Of a stretch of DNA of 64,000 nt, positions 23,244 to 35,094 are shown in pieces. This DNA is from Adiantum capillus-veneris (lineage: Eukaryota > Streptophyta > Polypodiopsida > Polypodiales > Pteridaceae), in contig CM043963.1 of the NCBI GenBank assembly GCA_014529385.2, positions 104,510,912-104,574,911 of the forward strand, given 5' to 3'. The notes below the pieces were generated by a model that saw only the letters and a list, made by a program, of their open reading frames with translations, was not told where the DNA came from and searched no databases. The position numbers and the translations under genes were made by a program. Positions within the stretch are counted from its first letter, which is position 1, and each line of letters begins with the position of its first letter.

Positions 23244-24479
23244 TGTAATGGGAATGGCCTATGAACTTAGAGAATAGCGGAATTAAGAGAATTAGAGTGA
23301 GCAATTTTGAGAGCATAGAGGGTGAACTTAATTGGTAGTAGCAACTCTATCATAACACTTAATTAACTAGGCATGAACAATACTTTTACAAGAGAGAGAG
23401 TGTAGAAAATATGACAACAGTTGAGGACCGGATTTATGTGGAGCCGGTCCCCCCTCCAAAAGGCATTTGTATTATAGATTCTCTCATTAAGAGAGACTTG
23501 GTACAATACAATCTTTGTGTTCCTTGAGACCTCCTTGGCAATATGGAGATGGAAGGTTCACACACCAAGCTTTTGCATAATTTCAACAATCAATCTTAGC
23601 TTGAAAACAATCAAGAACTTGTGAACATCATTAATCTTTGTGTTCCCTAAATCATTTGAGTGCATGAAGATGTATACTTTTATGCATCAACTTGTGCTTA
23701 AAGCAATAATTAATCTACCTTGCAATACAATTAATCTACTTGCATTAAGTAATTAATCTACTTGCAATAAACCATTAGCCTTCTTGCAATAAGCATAACA
23801 TGCACTTGTAGAAATTATTAACTATCCCAAGCCTCAATCCCAAGACCTCAAACACCTTCGAAGGTGGAGAGAGCTAGCAGGGGATGAGGGTAGGGAAGAG
23901 GAAGAAGAAACATTTCATAGGAGAAAGAATTAGATCCTCACTTATCATACTCTTGTTGCTAGCATACATAATAGCATAGTCATGAAGAAGAAGAAGATGG
24001 CAAGCTTAAGCATTGAAGCATAGCTCTTGGTTGGATTTGGATTCCATAGCCAAGAGAGTTGGTGTAGGCTCTCAACTTCCCAAGGAGCTTCGAGAAGGAG
24101 ATGGAGCTCTTGCACTTTGCATAGCACACAATGAGAGTGTTTTTTTGAGTGTGTGTGGGTGAGTATACCCCCTAAGCAACCCCCTAGCTTGCATGGTCGA
24201 CCCCCCCTTGTAGCTCATGATGAAAGCTCATTGGACCCCTCCAGGCCTAGCCAATCACAAGCAGGAGCCATTACAAGCAACAGGGGTAGCCTTGGGACAA
24301 GTGTCCCCCTTTCCCCTTTGAGAGAGAGGACTTGATAAATGCAAAATCAATTAATTAAATATCCTAAATTATCATTGGACCCCTTGGGTGGCCAACCAAT
24401 AGGCTTCAGGCACACCATGAGGGCAACATGAGGAGGAACTTGACAAGTGTCCTTGCTGTCTCTTCAAGCTGGGGTTTCC

Positions 24480-24569
<90 letters not shown>

Positions 24570-25159
24570 GTGTTCTCTCTCATCCCCCCCCTTGTAGGCT
24601 CGCCCCCCTCCTTGTAGGGATCTTTTTGACTTTGGATGAGCAAGCCCCTTAGTCATCAAGCATGACAAAGCACTTGAACTAGGGGGTGTTCCCACAAGCA
24701 TCTCAGGCAAGCATCTCAGGCAAGCATCTCAAGGCACCTCAAGCACCTTAATCATGTAGCAAGTCAAGCACCTCAAGCATGGAGCCAGTTAAGCACCTCA
24801 AGCATCTTAATCAAGCACCTCAAGCATGTCAAGCACCTCAAGCACGACAAGCACCTCGAGCTTAGGCCGGGTTCCCACCTCAAGCTCAGCCCTAGCTTGC
24901 CTAAGGTCAAAGGACTTTTACACACATTATTGGAGGTCTTCAATGAAGCTAACCCTAAGGTCTTATGCTCCATTGGTTAGCCTTGCTCTTTGATAGACCA
25001 TCTTTCATTTGGGCCCCTTAACCATTGGCCCCGTGTTGAGATAGATCTATAAGCACATGTCTATATCTTAACCCTTGTTCCCGTGTATTCTCCCACATTA
25101 AGTGATCAGTTTAATATGAGAAAATCATTTGGGTTGGATAGATATTAATTTTTATGACA
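23244..25159 (-). repeat. Family A solo LTR (1,916 bp) nested in element E
   Basis: It runs from TGTAATGGGAATGG (reverse complement of the LTR end) to TTTTTATGACA (reverse complement of the LTR start). TGCTC precedes (23239-23243) and follows (25160-25164), a perfect 5-bp target duplication. With no internal region, it is a solo LTR left by LTR-LTR recombination. It contains a TG microsatellite and the family's AGCACCTCAAGC minisatellite. Confidence 0.92.
24481..24573. repeat. (TG)n microsatellite, about 93 bp
   Basis: A TG run with one CG interruption. It occupies the place where other family A LTRs have only 5-13 CA units. Confidence 0.98.
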
Positions 25160-25164
25160 TGCTC

Positions 25165-27738
25165 TAACTCACAACTAGCACGTGGCTAAGATGCTACTCA
25201 AATTAGTCTTCATCGGTTCGTCGATTGAACACTATTTTGCATAAGGGCTATGCGCCAAATAGGCTAAGAGCTTTTGTCAGGCCAAGGGTAAGACCCAACT
25301 ATTGGCATTCTTTGGGTGATTGTTTCAAGATCTACCCAAGTACACATCGACGTTAATGGACAAGCAAGAGTCTTGTCATTACGGATGTTTAGTGTGTCAT
25401 TTTGCAATACATGTTTTTCAGTGTGACACTCCAATTGAGTTTTTGATAACCTTAAACTCCCATCAGCTGATCTCTACCACGGAGTATAGATGCAGCAATA
25501 GGTTGAGACAGCATGGCTCTCCATAAGAGCTAGGCATTTCACTTGTGTGGATCTCTGGCTCCCTCTATAGCACTACAGATTGCCTATGGACATATTGTTT
25601 TGGGGTAAGACCCGGCGGGTGATTGCTACATCTCCCCATAGGCATTGAGGATCATAGTTTGATCTATCCCAGTTCTACTTTCAAGGAAAGAAGCCAGTAC
25701 TCTACCATGGGGTAGCGGACAAATTCAACTTTTTAAGTTGATTCTCATCATTCTGTACACGGTTAACTAGATTGGTTACTGTTACTTGCTAGTTGCGCAG
25801 TTCTACAATGGCTCTTACCAAGGCGTTTGACTACGTAGATTCTAATCCAAGGGCTTGGATTGCAAAGGTAACACCTAGGGTTCCCAATGCAATTGTGTTT
25901 GTTTTTTCAAGTAGGGGATGTGCTCCTCTCCATTTGAATACGGGTAAGTGACCATTACGTTCAAATCTCCAGGTACGCATCTATTGATTTGGTGTTATTC
26001 CATTTTTAGTATGCTTTGCTTGGTTTTTCAAGACGTATAAGTATGCTTGAATGTTACAGATCCATGCCAAGGGCATGTCGGCACAAAGTATTTTGGGCCA
26101 AGTGTCCAATCTATCTTTCTGCCTTATGCTATTATGAATCCACTCGTAGGATTTGATTTGGCACATGTTGTCACAGGGGATACAACATGGTCTAGGAACT
26201 CAAGGAGTTCGGTTTAGCCAGTGTGGAGCAATGAATGAGGGTCCCTCTCACTCTTGTCGTAGAGTGTTTAGAGCTACCTCCACATACAAGTACATCTTGT
26301 ACTTGTAGGAAGTTCTTTTTTCAGACATCCTTAGTTGAGACATTTTCTTCATGTGGTGAATATGAGTCTCTGGGACTGACACTGGCACCCCCTATTTCAA
26401 ATATGTGTCACGACAAAGTCCCTAGGTGCTGGTCACATCTGTTTTCTAGACCATTTTTAGCACGACGTTTCAGGAGCAATTTCAGTGGCCAAAAATTGTC
26501 GGATACTTAGAATGACTTGTTCAGCTACAAGTATTGCTAAACAACATTACAGATGGTTGTTTATACATATAGCAAGGCTATAAGTGGTTAATGAAAAAGT
26601 TTCATTGTCTGTACCTAGAAGTGATCAATGTTTCACCTTCTATTGCCATTCAGACGTTTCAGCAAGGCTTGCAAAAGATTGCAACTGAAAGTATTTAGTT
26701 TCTTTTCAGAACTATTTACATTCTTTTTTAATGTGTGCTACGCGCATCACATTCGCCATAAGTATTGGCAAAGATGACCCTGGATATATAGGTTCGAATC
26801 TGTTTCTTGCTAAATGCATACACACTAGGTGTTATGGGCCCTAGTGTTTAGCAAAGGCTGATTTGGAACGGCATGCATATTCCTCAGGTTGTTGCTTATG
26901 AAGCATTTTGCACTCTATGTGCACTATCTCTATGAGATAACTTTTGGGTCTACTAATCACCAATAGAGGTCATGGCTCGGTTTGGGTGTTTGTGTATTTT
27001 TCAAGTTAACCACGACGGTTATTACGAACATTGTTGATTCCTCAACAATGTTATACGCTATTGTGATTCCCCATTTACCAGTCGTCTAGGAAGACTGTCT
27101 GTAAACCGTGGGGGAAACACACCTCAGTACTGTCAGTATCCAAGGGGATTGGCATATTACAAAGTGTAACCTTGGGCTAAAAGGATATGCAAAGTGCGTA
27201 CATTAGCACCAAGAAATCTAATTAATAAGCATTTATTTCTCTTCTTGGAGTTTACTTACTATCAATTAACGCATGTTGCGACTAGGTAGTCTCTTCATGT
27301 ATAAGTCAGGTTCTCAACCTTGAACACTCGTTAGGGTGGGGTTGTTTACTGATGATGAAAATTGGGAACAAGTCAAGGACTTAAACTTGGCTGATGAGTT
27401 ATGTCAACAAGTTACTTTCATGGAAAGTGACAAGAGGTACTCTTTTTGGTACATCTTTGTTGTGATAAACTCGTTTACCATGCTCATGAGCGTTTTAAAT
27501 GGAGTCTACACACCATGTTTGGATAGGAACCGGTACCATCAGATGGTTACAAATGGACAACGATGTAGAAAATCAAGATGTTACTCTTGGTTTCATTGAA
27601 CCTCCTACTGACCCGGGTTCTACTCAAATGAACCGTTGGATCCATGAGGGATGTTACGGTAGAAGACATTAGTGTTCTTATGAAGATACCATCACTTGTG
27701 TTTTCGCGAACGAAAACGCTTCTCCAAGGAGGGAGTAA
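25165..27738 (+). other. Element E interior, right part
   Basis: No retrotransposon domain is recognised. The last roughly 150 bp read as a coding-like phrase ending in TAA inside the polypurine tract at 27724-27738. Confidence 0.45.
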
Positions 27739-27880
27739 TGTCAAGACAAGGGTAGGACCAGTCACGGCCAAGGGCCAGGATGGACATGCAGTCAAGGGGG
27801 TTCCTATATTTAGTAGGCCAAGGGCGTATATAGGGCATGGCTGGGTGGAGATTAGCATGTTCAGTCCCCATGCCCTTTCA
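27739..27880 (+). repeat. Element E 3' LTR (142 bp)
   Basis: TGTCAAGACAAGGG...CCCTTTCA. It is preceded by the purine tract and followed by TCACT (27881-27885), the right target duplication. Confidence 0.9.
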
Positions 27881-27885
27881 TCACT

Positions 27886-29264
27886 TCACTAGCAGTTCAT
27901 AGTACACTATGTATTGAATTCCCTTTATGTTGTATTTTCCTTTTATGCATTATAGACCTCTTATCTTGAGTTAGTGAAGAAGAATAAGTAGAAGGTTTGC
28001 CTCCATCTCTCTGTGTGTGTATGCTTGCAGGAGCTCAAGCTCTCTATCCTTCTCTCTCTTAACAGACATGCAAAATAGAAACTCTCTCAAGTTTGCATCA
28101 TGCCCAATTGCAATTTTAAGAGGGCAAACATCACTCCATACATAAAAATAAGAGGAGGAGCAATCTTGAGAATTATGATCAAGTGTCTAAGGGTTTTAGC
28201 ACCCTTTTGAAGCCAACAAAACAATCATATTTACCATAGCAGTAGCAGATTAGAAATTAGAGCCTTGGGTTGACTTTTTGGGTATAAAAAGGCATGGTGA
28301 TGGGAAGATTCATTGTAAGGAAAGTTTCCAATCAAGGATTGGTTTTAGGTTACTTTGAGTCTCTAATCTCTAGCATGTTATTCTATCTTTCTTTGATCTA
28401 AACTTTGCTTAATCTATACCATAATATTTGTTTCTCATATGCAAGACTATCTAATCTTGTATTACCACTAATTTATCTATCATAATCTCTCTGTGCTATC
28501 GTAATCATCAAGCCTTCCATTATTAATCTCATGAACTCTTATAGTTTGAGACCCATTGTCTTCGCGTCGGCATACTTTCTAATCATTTTGTCAATGTGTC
28601 AGAGAGGCCATCTCGGGAAAAGATGGAAGGCTATGTATTTAGCCAATCCATGTAAACACGAACATAGGATTGTATTGTTGGGAACAAGTTAAATCATTGA
28701 GTTTGTGTATGACCTTGCATCCCAAGCTAGGATCAGCCTTGGATAGTAAAATTGCCTATGTCTTACTGCAGAGGACAATAGAGAAACTGCATTGGATAAT
28801 TTATTGAGACAAATCCAACAAAGATTTTACCAAGATGACCAAAGAGGAAGCTAAAAAACCACACCTAAGGGATTGTCAATGCAGAGTCAAATGCGAAATA
28901 AGAAAAATAAATGATGGTAGACACATCACAAACTCAATAAACCATTGGAAGCATGAATAATAAACTGGGACTACTACCCAAAACCAAACCTAAATCCAAA
29001 GTAGACGAAAATGGATATTTTTCTCTTAAATATTGGATAAACAGAGGTAACAATGTAGAATCATAATTGAAACAAAACAAGCATTATGACTAATAGACCA
29101 GACCAATAGAACAACAAAGGGCCAAATGTTTAATACTACATGTTTAGAGACCTTGAAGGAAGGGTGCCTTATACTAGGAGGATCGGGTCAGAACATGCAA
29201 GAAAAGCGAAACCGTCACATTTTGAGAAGTGAGAAATAAGTATTATGGTTCAAAAGGTCCATAT
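27886..29264. other. Unassigned stretch
   Basis: No recognisable protein is seen. A TATAAAAAGG box at about 28290 with a short leader hints at an old LTR or promoter, but no partner repeat was found. Confidence 0.35.
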
Positions 29265-29498
29265 TGTTGGAATTAAGGTTGCAAGAAAACACACATAGCT
29301 TGGAGAAGACGAAGGAAGCTCAAGGCACACAACAGAGAGTGTTTTACGTAGTGTGCAATGGAAAGATAAGTTAGCCCTAGAGTGATGGGCATATATATAC
29401 AATGCACGGGGGAAAAAAACTCCTAATGAGGGGAAAATTCCAGCCTTGGTAGTCCTAAGTGTGTTTACACACATTAGTACTACATGTATATGGTAACA
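29265..29498 (-). repeat. Copia C 3' LTR, left arm
   Basis: The minus strand reads TGTTACCATATACATG...CCTAATTCCAACA, preceded by the purine tract CCAGGGGGGATT. It is homologous to 34319-34544. Confidence 0.85.
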
Positions 29499-31505
29499 AA
29501 TCCCCCCTGGGAGTGATGCTTTGAAGAAGAGATGGCACATATAGTATAGGGAAGTGCCATGCCCTATGAGGACATGATCAGTCCACAAAGGGATGTAAGC
29601 CCAAAGCTTTGCAAAAAGCTTCAAACTTCTCACAAGACAATGCCTTTGCAAAAAGATATGCAAGGTTGTCCTCTGTTGGCACTTAAGCTAAGATGATCTT
29701 CCTACTGAGAGCCTCTCCCTGACAGAGTGGTAATGCACCTCAATGTGCTTTGTGTGAGCAAGAAAAATTGTTCCTTGCCAATGCGCTCCGTCTGTAAGTG
29801 TAGATAGTGTTAGCAATGTCCTGTCCAACACCCAAATCAGTCATAAGGTGTCTAAGCCATCTCCTTTGCTCAACCATGATATGCATGAATCACCGAGCAT
29901 GAAACAAAAACCACTCGTGGACACTCATGTGTCAAAACAACCATCCCAATCTGAGTCTGAAAAGGCATGTGAATATGGCGGCAATGATCTCCCCTTGGGA
30001 TAAAACAAGCCGAGATGTAAAGTGCCACTGGCAAGTAGCAAAAAATCCTCTTGACAGCCTGCCAATGCTTGGACCATAGGCTATGCATGAATCTGTTGAC
30101 GTGTGAGACTACAAACTGAATATCTGGCCTCGTGTTACATACATAAATAAGGCAACCAAGAGCAGTTTGGTAAAGAGTGACATCTAAAGGATCACCAGCA
30201 TCATGAAGACTCAATTTCAAACCTATTTCCATGGGAGTGGCAATAGGTTTGCAATCCTCAAGTCCAAAAAGTTACATAGCAATGTCTCTATATAACTTGT
30301 CTGACACAAGGCAATACCACCATCACACTGCTTCAACTATATACCCAAGTAATGATGCAATAGCCCCAAATCTTTCATCTTGAAAGTAGCATTCAAATCA
30401 GCCTTAAATTCAGCAATATGTCTCTCATTTGGTCCTGTGATTAGCAAATCATCCACATAAAGAACCACAATGAGAAGTACATCACCCTCATGCTTTACAT
30501 ACAATGTGCTTTCTGTGGGACTGTTATGAAAGCCTCATTTGACCGAATGAGTATCAACTTTCTCATACCAAGCACAAGGATATTGCTTCAACCCATACAA
30601 AGCTTTCTTACATATGCACACTTTATCCTCTTGTCCTTTCTTGACAAACCCGTGAGGTTACGTTACACAAACTTCCTCAAATATGTCACCATTCAAGAAA
30701 GCAGTAACAATGTCTAGCTAATGTACATATCCCAACCAAAATGAGCTGCCAATGCACCTAGAAAATGCACAATAGTCATACGATAAGTGGGAGAAAAATT
30801 CTCTTCATAATCTATGCCTTTTTGCTATGCATAACCTTTTGCAACAAGTTGAGCATTATAGCAATCAATCTCACCATCCGGTTTGCGTTTCAACTTGTAA
30901 ACCCACTTCGTACCAATGGCCTTTTTGCCAAGAGGAAAATCACAAAAAGTCCATGTGTCATTTTCTATAAGTGCATCATATTCAAATTGCATGGCATCCA
31001 TCCAATTTATTGAGTTCTGCACATCATCACAAAAGACAAAGGTTCCTCAACATCACATAAGCTAGACACAGCCAAAGCATTACAATCTTATGCATAAGAT
31101 ACATGGGGAGAGCCCGAACGAGTATGACTAGACAAAGGTTCATTCAATTTACTATCACGCAAAGTATGCATCAGCCATTTTGGCATACCTCTAGCGTGCT
31201 CATTTTCAACCCTTTCCTCATCAAGTACATCATGTACATCTACATCAATAATAGGCTGATCTATAAAATTTTTAGAAATCCCCATAGGCTGTACATTTGC
31301 CTCATTGGAATTTACATTTGAAATGCCACCACTGAAAAGAGGCAACAAAAGTGTCATAAATGTTTTGTGAGTTTACATTATTGTCTCTACTACATGACAG
31401 TAAGGGTTGAACATAATCTTCCACAAACACAATATCCTGTGAGACCAAGATACACTTTGTTTGTGGATGATACAACATATAGCCTTTGCTTTTAGCACTA
31501 TAACC
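29265..31505 (-). mobile_element. Copia C fragment, left arm of an inverted pair
   Basis: On the minus strand this runs from the integrase-RT linker (GYSAKSKGY-like, at 31505) through RT, RNase H and polypurine tract to a 234-bp LTR. Recognisable pieces are NDTWTFCDFPLGKKAIGTKW and KLKRKPDGEIDC (30825-31022) and QTALGCLIYVCNTRPDIQFV (29870-30232). Frames are broken throughout. It ends abruptly at 31505 against a gypsy fragment on the same strand. Confidence 0.8.
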
Positions 31506-31990
31506 CTGAGCTTTCCTTTCTTCTTGGGAACTACCACTATTGGAAATAGCCAGCCGTTGCTTGCCTTGAGAAGATTGTCTATCTCCTCCTCGACGTTTTT
31601 GGCATAGTTGGGGTTCATCCTATATCTTTATAGCCTTACTGGCTTGGCATCTGGTTTTAGTGGTATTCAATGCTGGCACACCTCTGGATCTACTCCTTTC
31701 ACATCAGTATGTTCCCAGGCAAACCCATCCTTGTATTTCTGGAGTAGTTCCTTTGCTTTCTCGTTGATCTCTGGCTTCATATGCTTATTAATTTTTATCA
31801 TTCGAGGGTTCTTCTCGGAGCTAAGATTCCACTCTTTGACTTCTTGATCATTTGGAAGCAACAAATTTGGGCCTCCTCCCTTTCATTTATCCACAGTGAC
31901 TCAGCTTCTTTCTCTAATCTAATGCCAATAGCATAATCATATAATGGGTTGCTCAACTCCAGTAATCCATTTTCACTTACAGAAATGGCA
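31506..31990 (-). pseudogene. Ty3/gypsy protease-RT linker fragment between the copia arms
   Basis: The minus-strand peptide includes NEKAKELLQKYKDGFAWEHT, DVKGVDPEVCQH and, in 31506-31618, NLLKASNGWLFPIVVVPKKK. These are the start of a gypsy RT of the Tat-like type. At 31505 the frame runs straight into copia sequence, giving a chimeric open frame (31373-31618). The junction falls at a shared GGTT. Confidence 0.7.
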
Positions 31991-32481
31991 CGATGTATGG
32001 TCAAAAGTCAAGCTTTGCCGCATTCTTTTTGGCTTGAGGGCCATCATGTGTGCCACTTATGTACTAAACAGGTGTTCTACAAAAGCTTTGCAATGTATTA
32101 CTCCATATGAAGCATGGCATGATAGAAAGGGATAGAAAGCCTTCTATTGAGCACATGCGTGTTTTTGGCTGTTTGGCATATGCTTTGGTGCCACAAACAC
32201 AGCGCAAAAAATTGGATGATAAGGTTGTCAAATGTATTTTTGTTGGTTATAGTGCTAAAAGCAAAGGTTACAAGTTATATCAACCGCAAACAAAGCGTAT
32301 CTGGTTTCACGGGATGTAGTGTTTGTGGAAGATTCTATTCATCCCCCCTTGCTGTCATGTACTAGAGACAGTAATGTAAGCTCACAGGACATTTATGACA
32401 CTTTGTTGCCTCTTTTCAGTGGTGGAAGTTCGAATGTAAATTCCAATGGGGCAAATGTACAGCCTATGAAGGTTTCTGAAA

Positions 32482-33213
32482 ATGTTACAGATCAGCCTAT
32501 TAACTGATGCGGATGTACATGATGTACTTGATGAGGAAAGGGCTGAAAATGAGCAGGCTAGAGGTATGCCAAAATGGCTGGTGCATACATTGCGTGATAG
32601 TAAATTGGATGCACCTTTGTCTAGTCGTACTCGTTCAGGCTCTCGCCATGCATCTTATGCATTAGATTGTTATGCTTTGGCTATGTCTAGCTTACATGAT
32701 GTTGAGGAGCCTCTGTCTTTTGATGAAGCACAAAATTCAAAAAATTGGATGGCTGCCATGCAATCAGAATATGATGCACCTATAGAAAATGGCACATGGA
32801 CTTTATGTGATTTGCCTCCTGGCAAAAAGGCCATTGGTATGAAGTGGATTTACAAGTTGAAACGCAAGCCGGATGGTGAGATCAATCGCCATAAGGCTCG
32901 ACTTGTTGCAAAGGGTTATGCACAGCACAAAGGCATAGATTATGAAGAGACTTTTGCTCCCACTTGTCGTATGACTACTGTGCATTTTCTATGTGCATTG
33001 GCAGCTCATTTTGGTTGGGATGTACATCAATCAGACATTGTTACTGCTTTCTTGAATGGTGACATATTTGAGGAAGTTTATGTAACGCAGCCTCGCGGTT
33101 TTGTCATGAAAAGACAAGAGGACAAAGTGTGCAGATGTAAGAAGGCTTTGTATGGGTTGAAGCAATCTCCTCGTGCTTGGTATGAGAAAGCTGACACTCA
33201 TTTGGTAAAATGA
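32482..33213 (+). pseudogene. Copia C reverse transcriptase, N-terminal half
   Basis: A 243-codon frame with NGTWTLCDLPPGKKAIGMKW, KARLVAKGYAQHKGIDYEET and HQSDIVTAFLNGDIFEEVYV, the latter holding the first catalytic aspartate of copia RT. It then has CKKALYGLKQSPRAWYEK and ends in a TGA that cuts the palm before the YVDD motif. The nominal start is internal to the ancestral polyprotein, so no real start codon is implied. Confidence 0.85.
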
Positions 33214-33243
33214 GGCTTTCGTAACAGTCCAACAGAAAGCACA

Positions 33244-34243
33244 TTGTATGTAAAGCGTGAGGGTGATGTACTTCTCATAGTGTTTCTTTATGTAGATGAT
33301 TTGTTGATCACTGGACCAAATGAGAGACATATTGCTAAATTTAAGGTTGATTTGAATGCTACTTTCAAGATGAAAGATTTGGGCCTATTGCATCATTACT
33401 TGGGCATACAGTTTAAGCAGTGTGATGGTGGTATTGCCTTGTGTCAGAAAAGTTACATAGAGACATTGCTATGTATGTTTGGACTTGAGGATTGCAAACC
33501 TATTGCCACTCCCATGGAAACAGGTTTGAAATTGAGTCTTCATGACGTTGGCGATCATGCTGATGTCACTCTTTACCAAACTGCTATTGGATGCCTCATT
33601 TATGTATGCAACACGAGGCCAGATATTCAGTTTGCAGTCTCACAGGTCAGCATATTTATGCATAGCCCAGGGTCTAAGCATTGCAAGCTGTCAAGAGGAT
33701 TTTCCGCTACCTTAGTGGCACTTTACATCTTGGCTTGTTTTACCCCAAGGGGGGGATCATTGCCGCCAGACTTACATGCTTTTTCGGAATCAGATTAGGC
33801 TGGTTGTTTTGATACGCGAGTGTCCACAAGTGGTTTTTGTTTCATGCTTGGCAGTTCATGTATATCATGGTTGAGCAAGAAGCAACCTATTGTGGCCACT
33901 TTGAGTTGTGAGGCTGAGTCCAGGGCAGTCTTCACAGCTACGGTTGAGTGTGTATGGCTCAACGCCTTAGGCTGATTTGGGTGTTGGACAGGACACTGCC
34001 AACACTATCTACACTGACAGTCAGAGCGCATTGGTAGTTGCGAGGAACCCAATTTTTCATGCTCGCACAAAGCACATTGAGGTGCATTACCACTATGTCA
34101 GGGAGAGGCTCTCAGCAGGAGAGATCAACTTGGCTTATGTGCCAACACAAGACAACCTTGCAGATCTTTTCACAAAGGCATTGTCTTGTGAGAAGCTCGA
34201 AGCTTTCCGCAAAGCATTGGGCTTACTCCCCTTTGTGGACTGA
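33244..34243 (+). pseudogene. Copia C RT C-terminal half and RNase H
   Basis: 33244-33798 carries FLYVDDLLITGPNERHIAKF (the YVDD catalytic motif), MKDLGLLHHYLGIQF and CLIYVCNTRPDIQFAVSQVS. After frameshifts, 33977-34243 carries TIYTDSQSALVVARNPIFHA and RTKHIEVHYHYVRERL, the copia RNase H end. It continues to PTQDNLADLFTKAL, the usual copia C-terminus. The breaks around 33680-33980 exclude function. Confidence 0.85.
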
Positions 34244-34318
34244 TCATGCCCTCAGGGCATGGCAGTTCCCTTTACTCATGTGCCAGCTCTTATTCACCGC
34301 ATCACTCCAGGGGGGATT

Positions 34319-34544
34319 TGTTACCATATACATGTGGTAGTGATGTGTGTGAACACACTAGGACCGCTGGGGCATTTTTTCCCTCTTTAGGAGGTTTTTC
34401 CCTCGTGCATTGTATATAGTCCCATCACTCTAGGGCTGTCTATCTTTCCATTGCACACTAAGTAACACACTCTCTATTGTGTGCCTTGAGCTTCCTTTGT
34501 CTTCTCCAAGCTGTGTGCATTTCTCTGCAACCCTAATTCCAACA
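34319..34544 (+). repeat. Copia C 3' LTR, right arm
   Basis: TGTTACCATATACATG...CCTAATTCCAACA, preceded by CCAGGGGGGATT. It is followed directly by family A LTR sequence at 34545. Confidence 0.9.
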
Positions 34545-35094
34545 CCCTTTGGGAGAGAGAGTGGTCAAGCAACCACCCCCCCTTCTTGCATGGCTCACCC
34601 CCTCCTTGTAGGGATTCACATTGACTTTTGTGCCACCTCAAGCCCCTCAACCTTGGTCCTAGTTCTCACCACAAGCTTGGCCCTTAAGCCCCTCAAGCTT
34701 GGGCTGGGTTCTCACCTCAAGTATAGTCCTAGCATCTCAAGCATGACAAACACCTCAAGCATCTCAATCATCAAGCATCTCAAGCATCTCGGTCATCAGG
34801 CATGACAGGCACCTCAAGAACAACCCTAGCTTACCTAAGGTCAAAGGACTTTTAACAGTAACTATTGGAGGTCTTTAATGAAGCTAACTCTAAGGTCTTT
34901 ACGCTCCATTGATTAGCCTTGCTCTTTGATAGACCATCTCTCATTTGGGCCCCTTTACCATTGACCCCGTGTTGAGAGAGATCTATAAGCACATGTCTAT
35001 ATCCTAACCCTTGTTCCCGTTCATTCTGCCACATTGAATGGCCATTTTAATATGAGAAAATCATTTGGGTTGGTTAGAGATTAGATTTTATGAC
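34545..35094 (-). repeat. Family A LTR fragment, minus orientation
   Basis: Starts inside the LTR at CCCTTTGGGAGAGAG (compare CCCCTTTGAGAGAGA at about 24315) and ends GATTAGATTTTATGACA. Its left part is missing, replaced by the copia C end. Confidence 0.8.

Larger units (their letters stand above)
20675..27880 (+). mobile_element. Element E: short-LTR, apparently non-coding LTR retrotransposon
   Basis: Direct repeats of about 143 bp (TGTCARGACAAG...CCCTTTCA) bound it, with TCACT target duplications outside. A tRNA-iMet-like primer site follows the left LTR, and a purine tract (CCAAGGAGGGAGTAA) precedes the right one. The 6.9-kb interior holds a later family A solo LTR of 1.9 kb, leaving about 5 kb of its own. 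I find no gag, RT, RNase H or integrase in it. It looks non-autonomous: too long for a TRIM, with LTRs far too short for a LARD. A weak coding-like tail (DVTLGFIEPPTDPGSTQMN near 27570-27630) abuts the polypurine tract. Confidence 0.85.
31995..34544 (+). mobile_element. Copia C fragment, right arm of the inverted pair
   Basis: Starts in the integrase core (CATYVLNRCSTKALQCITPY) and continues through RT, RNase H, polypurine tract and a 226-bp LTR. It is 5' truncated, with no gag or protease. The shared part with the left arm runs from about 32243 to the LTR end. This arm is better preserved but still has a TGA at about 33211 and later frame breaks. Confidence 0.85.

Noticed and set aside
28285-28300. 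TATA box as a host promoter
   Set aside because: TATAAAAAGG is convincing locally, but no coding region or repeat partner follows, so no gene or LTR call is made.
31373-31618. An 81-codon open frame as a real small protein
   Set aside because: Its first half is gypsy RT linker and its second half is copia sequence in the wrong frame; it is a junction artefact.
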